Source of the DNA: Planctomycetota bacterium
Lineage (GTDB): Bacteria > Planctomycetota > UBA8108 > UBA1146
NCBI GenBank assembly: GCA_028825265.1
Contig: JAPKAM010000013.1
Coordinates: 1 to 38,935 of the forward strand
Direction: 5' to 3'
Length of the DNA: 38,935 bases
Shown here: piece by piece, positions 27,446 through 37,089 of the stretch
How positions within the stretch are numbered: position 1 is the first letter of the stretch
Layout of the letters: each line of letters begins with the position of its first letter
Notes under the pieces: model-generated
Database searches by the model: none
The model's input: the letters and a program-made list of their open reading frames with translations, nothing else
Told to the model about the DNA's origin: nothing
Translations under genes and position numbers: made by a program

Positions 27446-27485
27446 TGTGGGCTAGTCGGAAGATCATCCTTAGAAAACATCGATC

Positions 27486-28556
27486 CTATTCACCTTGCTC
27501 TTCATCTCTATTGAGTTGTCCATGACCTGCTCGGTCATGGGCAACTTTTTTCAATTTCTTCAGCAGTTGTCGCCACGCCTCGATTTCTACTTCCTTCCGG
27601 TGATTCTTCGCCAACTGGTCAGAAGCCTGTTCGAGTTGTTGTCGGTAACCTAGGTCTTCACTGAACCTCAGCACCAGTCGAGCCAGACACTTCGCATCCT
27701 GGCGACCGAAGATTCCTGGATGGTTTTCTCCGAGCAGACCCAGATTGCCGGGAGCATTGCTGGCCAGAATCGGAATCCCAGCGACCAATGCCTCGCTGAT
27801 GATGTTGGCTCCCCCTTCATCGAGGGATGGATGAACCAACAGATCTGATCGCGCCAGTTGGTACCGAACCCTGGCCGCTGACACCGCTCCGAGCCAGCGC
27901 CATCTCGGTTCTTGTCGCATCGCCTGCAGTGCCAGCGCCCGGTACCCTGGCTCCTCAACCCCCCCCAGGTGAATCACTTCCAATCGCCGCCCATCGGCGC
28001 TGCGTTGGGGCAACCAGCGCAACGCTTCCACGACCAGCAGAGGGTCTTTGACACGACGCAGAAATCCCACCACCAGCAGACGAAACTTCGACTTCAGTGG
28101 TTTTCTGGCACTGGAGAGTGGTTTTGCAGACTGAGGAATGAACTGTACTCGACCCGCCAGTTTCGATCGGATGCTCCCTGGCAACGATTCGTCCGCACCC
28201 CGGTAAAGGGTGACGAGTTGGTCTGCCTGCTCTAGACTTTCGATGACCCGTCGTGCCGACGACCCACCCGCTGGAAGATCGACATGGAGATCGGTCCCGC
28301 TCAGGACCACCACGACCGGCGGTGCGGAGGGGAGTTGCTTCCACTCCATGATGGCTCGATGAGAATGACCGGCATGAAGTGCCAGCAGTACATCCCCTCG
28401 AGGTAGTGGGGAGCGATCGCTGACTTGAGGATCACGGACTTGATGAACCCGGACCTGACAGCCCAGTTGCTGAAGCAGCACACTCCAGCGCCTAACGCTG
28501 CTGTGATTTCCAGCTCGAACTCCTGGCCGGCTCGGATCTGTCAGGACGATGATCAC
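27486..28556 (-). CDS. Glycosyltransferase resembling TIGR04348/SenB selenosugar synthase family
   Basis: 'GNHSSVRRWSVLLQQLGCQVRVHQV', 'DVLLALHAGHSHRAI', 'VVVLSGTDLHVDLP', 'FIPQSA', 'VIHLGGVEEPGYRALA', 'DEGGANIISEALVAGIPILASNAPGNLGLLGENHPGIF'; GTG start abutting the lpxA stop. Confidence 0.7.
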   Translation of the reverse strand: MIIVLTDPSRPGVRAGNHSSVRRWSVLLQQLGCQVRVHQVRDPQVSDRSPLPRGDVLLALHAGHSHRAIMEWKQLPSAPPVVVVLSGTDLHVDLPAGGSSARRVIESLEQADQLVTLYRGADESLPGSIRSKLAGRVQFIPQSAKPLSSARKPLKSKFRLLVVGFLRRVKDPLLVVEALRWLPQRSADGRRLEVIHLGGVEEPGYRALALQAMRQEPRWRWLGAVSAARVRYQLARSDLLVHPSLDEGGANIISEALVAGIPILASNAPGNLGLLGENHPGIFGRQDAKCLARLVLRFSEDLGYRQQLEQASDQLAKNHRKEVEIEAWRQLLKKLKKVAHDRAGHGQLNRDEEQGE

Positions 28557-29360
28557 CTAGAAGTTGGCCGGACGAGCCTCGACTTGGGATCGGGACCCGG
28601 ACGCAATGCCTCGTGAACTCTGCTCGATGAATTCAGCGATCTCGCGCACCGCATCCCACTCGCTCTCCTTGAGAATCTCGGCCGCCTCGGGAATGGTGCG
28701 TCCACTTCGATAGAGGACCCTGTGGGCATCCTGGATCGCACGTCGCAGGTCCGCCTCGATCCCTGCGCGGCGTAAACCGACCACGTTGACTCCGCGAATC
28801 GTCGCACGATCTCCAGTCGACAACATGAAGGAGGGAATATCCTGAACGGCAACCGACGCTCCTCCGAGCATCGCCAGTCTTCCGACCCTGCAGAATTGGT
28901 GGACCAACGCATTGGCAGAAAGAAAGGCGCCCGAACCGATCCGAGCATGCCCGGCCAAAGAACAGTGATTGGCCATGATCACCCCGTCCTCGACAAAGCA
29001 ATCGTGCGCCACATGAGCTCCGACCATCAACAGGCAGTCGTCTCCGATTCGAGTTGAACTGCCTGGACGAGAAGCCCTGTGCACCGAAACATATTCGCGC
29101 ATCACGGTTCGCTCACCGATGATGACCTGACTCGGCTCCCCGGCCCACGCCAGATCCTGAGGGTCATGCCCGATGACCGCATGCATGTGAACCTCGGACC
29201 CGGCACCGATCTCGGTTCGTGGACCGATATAGGCGTGCCCCAGTACCTTGCATCCGGCCGCCAGGATCGCTCCCGCTTCGATGATGGCGAAGGGCCCAAC
29301 TGTCACATCGGTAGCCAACTGAGCTTCGGGATGGATCACTGCAGTCTTGTGAATTGGCAT
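28557..29360 (-). CDS. lpxA: Acyl-[ACP]-UDP-N-acetylglucosamine O-acyltransferase
   Basis: Hexapeptide repeats; 'MPIHKTAVIHPEAQLATDVTVGPFAIIE', 'VMREYVSVHRA', 'GDDCLLMVGAHVAHDCFVEDGVIMANHCSLAGH'; AGGAGG RBS. Confidence 0.9.
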   Translation of the reverse strand: MPIHKTAVIHPEAQLATDVTVGPFAIIEAGAILAAGCKVLGHAYIGPRTEIGAGSEVHMHAVIGHDPQDLAWAGEPSQVIIGERTVMREYVSVHRASRPGSSTRIGDDCLLMVGAHVAHDCFVEDGVIMANHCSLAGHARIGSGAFLSANALVHQFCRVGRLAMLGGASVAVQDIPSFMLSTGDRATIRGVNVVGLRRAGIEADLRRAIQDAHRVLYRSGRTIPEAAEILKESEWDAVREIAEFIEQSSRGIASGSRSQVEARPANF

Positions 29361-29492
29361 CGGGCCTCCTGAACTACGATCCGCCTGACCCGAAGAACTG
29401 GCTTCAGAAGTCGGGCTCACACCACATGTCGATCACCTACCATGACATCGATCGTTGCCACGTGAAAGTAACGACCTATGAGACGAGAGGCT

Positions 29493-30512
29493 CTAACTCT
29501 GTGCTTTTCTCTGGCTGCTGAGGATTCGTAGTTCATCGGGAACCTGCTGTATATCTTCCCACGCCCACTGCCAACCAGTCCTGACTCTCTGGATGAAATC
29601 ATCGCTGGAGAGCGGATCGAGGCCGCTCGCACGATCGAGAAGCACTGTCAGAGCCTTGTCGACGATGTGATAGACCTTCAACTCTCCCTCGGCCAGATCT
29701 GAAAATCCCGCGTATTCCCCCTCGAGACGAACCGCTCGATCATCCCGAAGCGCCTCGATCAGGTAAGGAACCGCCCGTTCTTGATGAGCCACGATCTCCT
29801 CCAACACCTGGTTATGAAAGCGCCCATCTAAGGGATCGGTGAGGGCATCGAGCAGGCCACGAATTTCAGGGTCTCCCAAGATCGGCCCCCTCAACATCGT
29901 CTCCGAGATGATGGTGGCAGATCTGCGACGGATGTCACGACGAGCCATGCCCATGTCGGTCCGACCATTCATCAGCGGCTCGGGAAAGGAAAGTTCCTGA
30001 ATCCGGCCATCTTCGATCGATGTCAATCTCCCGTCGAATTTGCCATGGAACTGGTATTCGAGGTGTTGCTTCGATTCCTTGAATTCGAAGTTGAGGTCCT
30101 GGAAGAACTCACAGGTCAAGGTACCCTCGACCACGAACTGAGCCTCCGCTCGAGGAACCAGCTGGAAGCCGTGTAAACTTAGGCCCCGTTCCAGGATCAA
30201 CCGAGTGATATTGAGCTCGGTGGGATCTCCATCGATGGTTTCCGAAACATCGACATGGGCCGTGCCGCGTTGCAGCGCCGCGGTGGATGACTCGCCGACT
30301 GACTGGGCACTCTGTTTCGTTGGGACACACGCGGAGAGTCCGACCAACAGCAGCAACAAGAACGTTCCACCCATCGAGAACCGTTGGCGATTCACGAGCG
30401 GGAGCGGACGACCACGCTGGGGCGGATCACTCCGAGTGCCGACCTTCATCTCGGTTGAAGACTGAAACCTATTCATGGATGATCTTCCCTCTCCACTGGT
30501 ATCTGCGGTCAT
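29493..30512 (-). CDS. Hypothetical lipoprotein
   Basis: Lipobox 'LLLLLVGLSAC'; no domain recognised; start uncertain. Confidence 0.65.
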   Translation of the reverse strand: MTADTSGEGRSSMNRFQSSTEMKVGTRSDPPQRGRPLPLVNRQRFSMGGTFLLLLLVGLSACVPTKQSAQSVGESSTAALQRGTAHVDVSETIDGDPTELNITRLILERGLSLHGFQLVPRAEAQFVVEGTLTCEFFQDLNFEFKESKQHLEYQFHGKFDGRLTSIEDGRIQELSFPEPLMNGRTDMGMARRDIRRRSATIISETMLRGPILGDPEIRGLLDALTDPLDGRFHNQVLEEIVAHQERAVPYLIEALRDDRAVRLEGEYAGFSDLAEGELKVYHIVDKALTVLLDRASGLDPLSSDDFIQRVRTGWQWAWEDIQQVPDELRILSSQRKAQS

Positions 30513-30612
30513 TTAGCGACAAACTAGCGACTCGACCTCTCAGGATGACGCCGAGCAAGACCGTTTTCCCTCGCAACGATCGACCACCACAGGATACCCG
30601 GACAGGAGCCCG

Positions 30613-31458
30613 ATGACTCACGGAACCCTCAGCTTCCTCAAGGCGCACGGCGCAGGCAACGACTTCCTGCTCCTCGATGAGGCCTTGGGTCCGGTTCCGA
30701 GCGATTTCTCGCGACTGGCCCCGTCTCTCTGTTGCCGGAGAACCGGAGTTGGAGCCGATGGCATCCTGGTGATCCGGCAGCAGCAAATCCCGTTCATGGA
30801 GTGCTGGAATGCCGATGGCTCTCAGGCGGAGGCGTGTGGCAACGGACTTCGAATCGTCGCACTAGCCCTTCAAGATCGCCACCCAGGATCGATCCGTATC
30901 GCCACCGATGCGGGAACGGTCGAGGTTCAACTGCTACACGATCGACCAGGAGAGTTTTCAGCTGAGGCTTCGCTGGGACAGGCAACGGTCGGAATCCCCA
31001 CTTCTTGCCAGGTCGATGGCACCTTTTTGATGATGACCCCGGTCAACCTCGGGAACCCGCACCTGGTGGTGGCCATCGATCCGGAATCGCTGCCCGATCC
31101 GTTGTCTCGCTTCGGTCCCGGCCTGGAAAACTCGGTACCGGGCAGGGCCAACGTCGGCTTCGTACGGATCGATTCACCTCAGCACCTCACCATGCGCGTC
31201 TGGGAAAGAGGATGCGGTGAAACCCAGGCGTGCGGAAGCGCCGCCGCCGCCGCCTTCGCTGCCCTGCGCCAAGCCGGGTTCATCGATGACAAGATCGAGG
31301 TACAGATGCCGGGGGGAGTGCTGGGAGTTCGAATCGATGACGAAACCGGTATCCTGGTTCGGGGACCTGCCAGGATCAGTTACCGTGGCGTTCTGTCGCT
31401 CGATGATCTAGCACTCGGCAGCGACCGGGGAGACCCGGGAGAGCTCGTCCAGCACTAA
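30613..31458 (+). CDS. dapF: Diaminopimelate epimerase
   Basis: 'KAHGAGNDFLLLDE', 'NADGSQAEACGNGLRIVA', 'ERGCGETQACGSAAAAAFAAL' (both catalytic Cys). Confidence 0.95.
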   Translation: MTHGTLSFLKAHGAGNDFLLLDEALGPVPSDFSRLAPSLCCRRTGVGADGILVIRQQQIPFMECWNADGSQAEACGNGLRIVALALQDRHPGSIRIATDAGTVEVQLLHDRPGEFSAEASLGQATVGIPTSCQVDGTFLMMTPVNLGNPHLVVAIDPESLPDPLSRFGPGLENSVPGRANVGFVRIDSPQHLTMRVWERGCGETQACGSAAAAAFAALRQAGFIDDKIEVQMPGGVLGVRIDDETGILVRGPARISYRGVLSLDDLALGSDRGDPGELVQH

Positions 31459-31472
31459 TCTCTCGATCATCT

Positions 31473-32564
31473 CTACACGATCTCGACGCCATTGCCTTCG
31501 ACGATTTCACCGATCAGGGTCGCCTTCTCCCCCGATCGGGTCAAGCTTTCGATGATGGTCGTCACCGACCCTGCTGCCGCAACCAACACCATGCCGATCC
31601 CCTGATTGAAGACTCGATCCATCTCATCGGTGGCGACCCCCGCTCGTTGCTCGATCAGTGAGAAGATCGGTGGCCGCTGCCAGCGCGATCGATCGAGACG
31701 GCATCCGAGTCCCTGTGGCAACACCCGCGGAATGTTTTCCAGCAATCCACCCCCTGTGATATGGGCGATGGCGTGAACATCCTCGCCCGCTCGCTCGATC
31801 AGATCGAGAACCGGCCGGACATAGATGCGGGTCGGTTCGAGCAGGGCCTCGGCCAGCGTACAGCCGAGTGCTCCGGGATCCTGGTCGAGCGGTAACGCAG
31901 TCCCCTCATCGAGAAGCGCTTTTCTCACCAGTGAGAAACCGTTCGAATGGATTCCGCTCGAGGCGATCCCGATGACCGCATCTCCGGAAGCCACCTGCTG
32001 TCCATCGATGATGGAGTCTCGTTCCACCACGCCGACGGCGAAGCCGGCCAGATCCAGTTCACCATCTTTGTAGAATCCGGGCATCTCTGCGGTCTCACCG
32101 CCGAGAAGCGCACAACCGGAGAGACGACACCCCTTGGCAATGCCCTCCACCACCTTTGCGATCGATTCGGGAGAGATCTTGCCGGTGGCGACATAGTCGA
32201 GAAAAAAGAGCGGTCGTGCTCCGCCGACGATCAGATCGTTGACGCACATCGCGACCAGGTCGATGCCCACCGTATCGAGAACTCCGCACTCAAACGCCAC
32301 CTTCAACTTGGTCCCAACCCCATCAGTCGCACCGACCAGGATCGGATCCTTCAGTGGTTGGCCAAACAACGAGCCGTCTCCATCGAGCAATCGAAAGTAA
32401 CCACCGAAGGCTCCATGGGAGCCCTTCAGTACCCGATCGTCCTGGGTCGAGACCACCGCCTCGCGAATACGCCCGACCACCTCGTTGCCCGCATCGATAT
32501 CGACACCCGCATCACGATAGGTGAGTCCCTTCGCGATCGGTTCTACCGGTGTCTCATCCGCCAT
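31473..32564 (-). CDS. purM: Phosphoribosylformylglycinamidine cyclo-ligase (AIR synthetase)
   Basis: 'YRDAGVDIDAGNEVVGRI', 'VGATDGVGTKLKVA', 'VAMCVNDLIVGGARPLFFLDY', 'CALLGGETAEMPGFY', 'AHITGGGLLENIPRVLP'. Confidence 0.95.
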   Translation of the reverse strand: MADETPVEPIAKGLTYRDAGVDIDAGNEVVGRIREAVVSTQDDRVLKGSHGAFGGYFRLLDGDGSLFGQPLKDPILVGATDGVGTKLKVAFECGVLDTVGIDLVAMCVNDLIVGGARPLFFLDYVATGKISPESIAKVVEGIAKGCRLSGCALLGGETAEMPGFYKDGELDLAGFAVGVVERDSIIDGQQVASGDAVIGIASSGIHSNGFSLVRKALLDEGTALPLDQDPGALGCTLAEALLEPTRIYVRPVLDLIERAGEDVHAIAHITGGGLLENIPRVLPQGLGCRLDRSRWQRPPIFSLIEQRAGVATDEMDRVFNQGIGMVLVAAAGSVTTIIESLTRSGEKATLIGEIVEGNGVEIV

Positions 32565-33069
32565 GCGTGGCCTCCTCACGTTGTAGTTCCCACAACCATT
32601 TTTCATCGAGATCATACCGCCTCAACAAGCGACGACTGCGACGAGCTCTGGAGGAGTCTCCCAGTTTTCTCGCGACTTGCCAATCGAGGAAGAGCAAGTC
32701 GATATCTTTCTCATCCTGGGACAGTCCACTGTCGAGAGCCATCCTTGCTCTCATCATCCTCCCCCTGAGATAGCATCGCTGGGCATCATCCAGGGCTCTC
32801 TCGACCCTCTTGCGGATGTGGATGCGACGATGGTCGGAGGTCAGCCTGAGGGTCCAGCGGACACTGATTAGGGTGGCGATCGCTCCTACCACAGCGCCAC
32901 TCAATTGTGCCTGCCACCGATCGGGACCGGCCCATACCGTCGATCCTGCGGCCAGAAGCGCCCAGCCGCCGCCACCGAAGGCCAGCAGCAACAACCCGCG
33001 ATAGATCCGACCGAGCAGGATCGGTCCCAGCCCAGGAATCAACGAAGAGATCAAAAGTATCGCTCTCAT
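32554..33069 (-). CDS. Hypothetical membrane protein
   Basis: Two N-terminal TM segments 'MRAILLISSLIPGLGPILLGRIYRGLLLLAFGGGGWALLAAG'; overlaps purM start by 11 nt. Confidence 0.55.
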   Translation of the reverse strand: MRAILLISSLIPGLGPILLGRIYRGLLLLAFGGGGWALLAAGSTVWAGPDRWQAQLSGAVVGAIATLISVRWTLRLTSDHRRIHIRKRVERALDDAQRCYLRGRMMRARMALDSGLSQDEKDIDLLFLDWQVARKLGDSSRARRSRRLLRRYDLDEKWLWELQREEATHGG

Positions 33070-33133
33070 GGGAATCAGTGCTCCTTCCTCGGTGGCCACC
33101 AGTGTATCTCCCCCGAGGGGGTGAGGGGAGCCG

Positions 33134-34270
33134 ATGGGATGCCTTGTCTGGGAAGTGGGAACAGTGGATCCTGAGGCCATGGAATCAGCCTCCCACCCCT
33201 CTGGGGAACCATCGATCCTGCGAGTCCTCGATGCAGCGTTCAACCGACTGTCGGAAGCGCTCCGCGTCACCGAGGATCAACTTCGGTTTGGCGATCTCTC
33301 TCCTCTGGCACAACGCTGGCAGCAGCTGCGGCGGGTCAGCGGGGCCCTGCGTCAGCAGCTAGAAGTGGACTCCGGCCCCCTTTCTTTGCACCGCAATGTC
33401 GAGGGAGACCGGCTGCGGGGGCTTCCTGGCAGTGGCCCACATGTCGATCGGGACCTGTTGATCCGCGCCAACATCGCTCGCGCTCGGGAGGCGGCTCGCT
33501 CGGTCGAGGAAGCGATTCGTTACCTCTGCCCCCCTCTCTGTGGCGAGGCAGAGGCGATTCGCTACCAGATTTATCAGCTGGAATCAGTGACCGAGGGGAA
33601 GTTCCACCGCGGACCGACACTCGAGAATCGAAACCTGTACCTGCTGGTGACCGAGGAGCTTTGCCTCGGTGACATCCTCGAGACCACGGCAGCGGCCATC
33701 GAGGGCGGGGCTTCGATCGTCCAGTTAAGAGAGAAGTCGCTGGGAGGTGCCCAATTTCTGGAGCGAGCGCATCAACTGAGAGAGATCACCTCAGAGGGTG
33801 GAGCGTTGCTGATCATCAACGATCGCATCGAGATCGCTCGCCTCTGCCGAGCCGATGGTGTGCACCTTGGTCAACAGGACATCGCCCCTCATCAGGCGCG
33901 TGAAATCCTCGGGCCTGACGCCATCATCGGACTCTCGACCCACAACCCCCAGCAGGCCAGCGCCGCAGCGATCGCCGGCGCCGATTACATCGGTGTCGGC
34001 CCCATCTTCGAGACCCAGACCAAGCCACATCGTTGCGCAGTCGGTCCCAGTTTCATCGAAGAAGCTCGCCAGTGCTGCGAACTCCCCGGCTATGCCATCG
34101 GTCATGTCGATGATGAAACCATCGACGAGGTGATCGCAGCCGGCGCCACGCGTATCGCCGTCTGTACCGGTATCATCGCCAGCCCAAACCCTCGCGATGC
34201 CGCTCGAGTCTTGCACCAAAAACTGGTCGAGTGCGCTTCTCGAAAGGTCACCGATGGCGACCTCCGATGA
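33134..34270 (+). CDS. thiE: Thiamine-phosphate synthase with N-terminal ThiE-associated (ThiD2-like) domain
   Basis: N-term 'RVLDAAFNRLSEALRVTEDQLRF'; C-term 'ASIVQLREKSLGGAQFLERA', 'LLIINDRIEIARLCRADGVHLGQQD', 'IGLSTHNPQQA', 'ADYIGVGPIFETQTKP'. Start uncertain. Confidence 0.85.
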   Translation: MGCLVWEVGTVDPEAMESASHPSGEPSILRVLDAAFNRLSEALRVTEDQLRFGDLSPLAQRWQQLRRVSGALRQQLEVDSGPLSLHRNVEGDRLRGLPGSGPHVDRDLLIRANIARAREAARSVEEAIRYLCPPLCGEAEAIRYQIYQLESVTEGKFHRGPTLENRNLYLLVTEELCLGDILETTAAAIEGGASIVQLREKSLGGAQFLERAHQLREITSEGGALLIINDRIEIARLCRADGVHLGQQDIAPHQAREILGPDAIIGLSTHNPQQASAAAIAGADYIGVGPIFETQTKPHRCAVGPSFIEEARQCCELPGYAIGHVDDETIDEVIAAGATRIAVCTGIIASPNPRDAARVLHQKLVECASRKVTDGDLR

Positions 34271-34919
34271 TCCGAAGGACCCCAATGATCCAACCGATCC
34301 CGAAGCGGTTGCCTCGGCATCGGCATCACCCTCCTTGTTAAAAAGACTCTATCTGCGAATCCTCGCCGAAGCGGAGACTTCCAGGGGACCGACAGTACTA
34401 GCTGTGGTCGCCTTCACTGAATCGAGTTTCTTCCCCATCCCACCCGATCCACTGCTGATCGCACTCGGGATCGGGGCTCCCAGAAGGGCCATTCCGTTGG
34501 CCATCCTGACCACCGTGATGTCGGTGCTGGGAGGATTGCTGGGATACGCCATCGGAGCCTGGATGATGGACACCGTGGGCGACCCGATCATCGCTTTCTT
34601 CAGCGCGCAGACCTCCTTCGAAGAGGTCAAGATGAGATTCCTGGAGTTCGGTTTCCTGTCGGTGGTGACCGCAGCATTGACGCCGATCCCCTACAAGGTG
34701 ATCACCATCGCTGCAGGAGCGTCGGGATTGCCGCTAGCCATCTTCATTCCGGCCAGCATCATCGGTCGTGGCACACGCTTCATCGCCGAAGGAATCCTGG
34801 TCTGGCGCTACGGCGAATCGATCCGCAGTTTCATCGACCGCTGGTTTGCCACGCTGACGATTACGGCGGTCATCCTCGGGCTTCTCGGAGTGGCACTACT
34901 CCGCGGCTACGGTCACTGA
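34254..34919 (+). CDS. YqaA/DedA-like (SNARE-associated/VTT domain) membrane protein
   Basis: 'FTESSFFPIPPDPLLIALGIGAPRRA', 'GGLLGYAIGAWM', 'TPIPYKVITIAAGASGLPLAIFIPASIIGRGTRF'. Confidence 0.8.
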   Translation: MATSDDPKDPNDPTDPEAVASASASPSLLKRLYLRILAEAETSRGPTVLAVVAFTESSFFPIPPDPLLIALGIGAPRRAIPLAILTTVMSVLGGLLGYAIGAWMMDTVGDPIIAFFSAQTSFEEVKMRFLEFGFLSVVTAALTPIPYKVITIAAGASGLPLAIFIPASIIGRGTRFIAEGILVWRYGESIRSFIDRWFATLTITAVILGLLGVALLRGYGH

Positions 34920-34942
34920 CCTGCGAGTCCGAGACCCGTTCT

Positions 34943-36541
34943 TCAGCGATCCAGGGCGTCAGCGATTCGCTGGTAAAGCAGTTCTCGCCGATCCTCACCC
35001 GTGATCGCCTCGACTCTCATCGGCGATCCCACCGCCGCCCGAGCGACCGCCTCGAGCTGCCAAGCATCTTGATGCTCACTCGAGATCAGGACCATCAATC
35101 CGGTGCCCGGATGTGCATCATCCTCGGCGACCGGTGGCGGCAATCCTTCCATCGCAAACCAACCGGGAGCCGCCATCGTCTCGGTGATGGCGATCGGCCA
35201 GTCCGCATCTCCGATGGCGACCGATGCGATCAGATCTGCGGTATCGCCATCGCCCGCCAGCACCACTCGATCGGGGTCCAATCGCCGCTGGGCCAGCAGT
35301 CTCTGGCGCAATCTCTGCAATCCAAATGCGATGGTCGAGATGTCTTCATCTCGATGATCCTCGGCCAGCCAGGTGCCCCCCGATCCATTCGAATAGATCG
35401 GTTCCACCACCACCAGGCAGGGCACTGCTCCGAAGCGGCTCCGCAACTGCTGCAACCGCTGGTCAGGGTCGATCCCCTGCTCCGACAACCAGATCAATAG
35501 CGGTGCTTGACCGGCACTGCGCGGCGGAGCATCGATCCGATAACGAAGGGGTCTGGTCATGTAGACCGCCAAGGATCCATCGCTGAGTCCTCGTGCCACC
35601 GGTTCGGTAACCACGATCCAGTCTGCGCGGGCATCGCCCGCTTCGATTTCCACTTGGCTCAGGTCGAAGGAGGGAACGATGTGAACCGTCTTCACCGATG
35701 CTTCGGGACTGCGAAGTTGAAACTGATGTGCCGTCCCATCATGCTCGAGAGTGTGAAATCCTCCGTTGACATGGACCACCACCGAGCCGGGGTGCTGTTT
35801 CACGGCTCGCGCGACCGATTCACCCATCGTGTTATCCCACAGGCTCTGTACCTTCTCGAGGCGCTGCTCTGGCTGCTGATCGACGGTCACATGGCCGTGG
35901 CCTCGCACCGTTCGATCGTAGCGATCCCAGTATCGTTGGGAGTTGGGGAGCAGCGTGTCGGCGATGGTCGCACGCTGATCCGCATCGAGTGCCGAGAGCC
36001 CACCGCCGAAGGCCGCCTTGCGCCAGACGGAACGAGGTACATTGGCAGCGACCACAGGAGATCCGGTACGCCTGGCCCACTCGATGATGGGACGGTAGCC
36101 CGTCTCGTAATTGTTCCACGGATGGGAATCGGCCAGAAACTGGTCCTCGCTGACCGTGCCCGCCAGATAATCATCGAGCAGTTGCTGACGATCCCGACTG
36201 AACATCTCAAGCGAAACGACCACCGATCGGCCAGCGGCATGAATCCCCTTCAGCACCGAGAGTTCGACCTGGTGAGTGATGTCATCCAGATGTGTTTCGC
36301 CCAGAAACACCACGTCTCGACTGGAAATTTCTGCGATCAATGCTGCGAAATCCTGCCGACTTCCATCCGAGGAGCGATGAATCCGGATCCGGGAATCGAG
36401 TGGATGCTCGCCCGCAGATCGGCGAGTGTTTTGAATTCCCTGGCAGCCGGGAATCAGGATCAAGATCGACAGCATCGTCAGCATCGTCAGCATCATCACC
36501 CTGCAGGTGCGCCACGGCTCTCTCTTCAGTGCTCTCATCAT
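34943..36541 (-). CDS. ChaN-like lipoprotein with additional C-terminal domain
   Basis: Lipobox 'ILILIPGCQG'; 'RDVVFLGETHLDDITHQVELSVLKGIHAAGRSVVVSLEMFSRDRQQLLDDYLAG'; C-term about 190 aa alpha/beta-like 'DPDRVVLAGDGDTADLIASVA'. Confidence 0.75.
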   Translation of the reverse strand: MMRALKREPWRTCRVMMLTMLTMLSILILIPGCQGIQNTRRSAGEHPLDSRIRIHRSSDGSRQDFAALIAEISSRDVVFLGETHLDDITHQVELSVLKGIHAAGRSVVVSLEMFSRDRQQLLDDYLAGTVSEDQFLADSHPWNNYETGYRPIIEWARRTGSPVVAANVPRSVWRKAAFGGGLSALDADQRATIADTLLPNSQRYWDRYDRTVRGHGHVTVDQQPEQRLEKVQSLWDNTMGESVARAVKQHPGSVVVHVNGGFHTLEHDGTAHQFQLRSPEASVKTVHIVPSFDLSQVEIEAGDARADWIVVTEPVARGLSDGSLAVYMTRPLRYRIDAPPRSAGQAPLLIWLSEQGIDPDQRLQQLRSRFGAVPCLVVVEPIYSNGSGGTWLAEDHRDEDISTIAFGLQRLRQRLLAQRRLDPDRVVLAGDGDTADLIASVAIGDADWPIAITETMAAPGWFAMEGLPPPVAEDDAHPGTGLMVLISSEHQDAWQLEAVARAAVGSPMRVEAITGEDRRELLYQRIADALDR

Positions 36542-37089
36542 CCCATCTTTCTATGTTGCTGGATCCACCTTGCCGCCTCCTCGAGATCGACCACTCGTGC
36601 GTCCACCTCGAGACTGGCGCACGATGCCGACTCTCCACGACCGGTAGCGACCAGGATTCTGGTCATATCGAGCCGCTCGGCCGCCTCCATGTCGCAGGGG
36701 GAATCACCCACCATCACCGAACTCGCGAGATCGATCCCATGAGTTCGTGCCGCGCGCTCAAACATCTGCGTGCCCGGTTTGCGACAAGCACACCCCTCAT
36801 CCGGTAGATGAGGGCAATACTCCACCGAGCTGATGGTCGCCCCCCAGGACAGCGCATCCTGGCACAAGCGATGATGAATCTCATCGACTTGACCGGGATC
36901 GGTCCAGCCCCTTCCGATGGCGGACTGGTTGGTGACCACCACGATCGGACAATCCAACTGGCCGAGAAGTTTCATCGCATCGGGAGTGCCATCGTAATAA
37001 CTGAACTGCTCTGGTGAACGGACCGACTCGACGATGTAATGGTTGATGACTCCATCTCGATCGAGAAATAGTCCCGGTTGGCCACTCAA
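36538..37089 (-). CDS. gmhB: D-glycero-manno-heptose-1,7-bisphosphate 7-phosphatase-like HAD phosphatase
   Basis: 'LFLDRDGVINHYI', 'VVVTNQSAIGRGW', 'YCPHLPDEGCACRKPGTQMFERAA', 'VMVGDSPCDMEAAERL'. Confidence 0.85.
   Translation of the reverse strand: MSGQPGLFLDRDGVINHYIVESVRSPEQFSYYDGTPDAMKLLGQLDCPIVVVTNQSAIGRGWTDPGQVDEIHHRLCQDALSWGATISSVEYCPHLPDEGCACRKPGTQMFERAARTHGIDLASSVMVGDSPCDMEAAERLDMTRILVATGRGESASCASLEVDARVVDLEEAARWIQQHRKMG

Noticed and set aside
35507-36742. 411-aa plus-strand ORF
   Set aside because: Antisense to the ChaN-like and gmhB genes; no recognisable domain.
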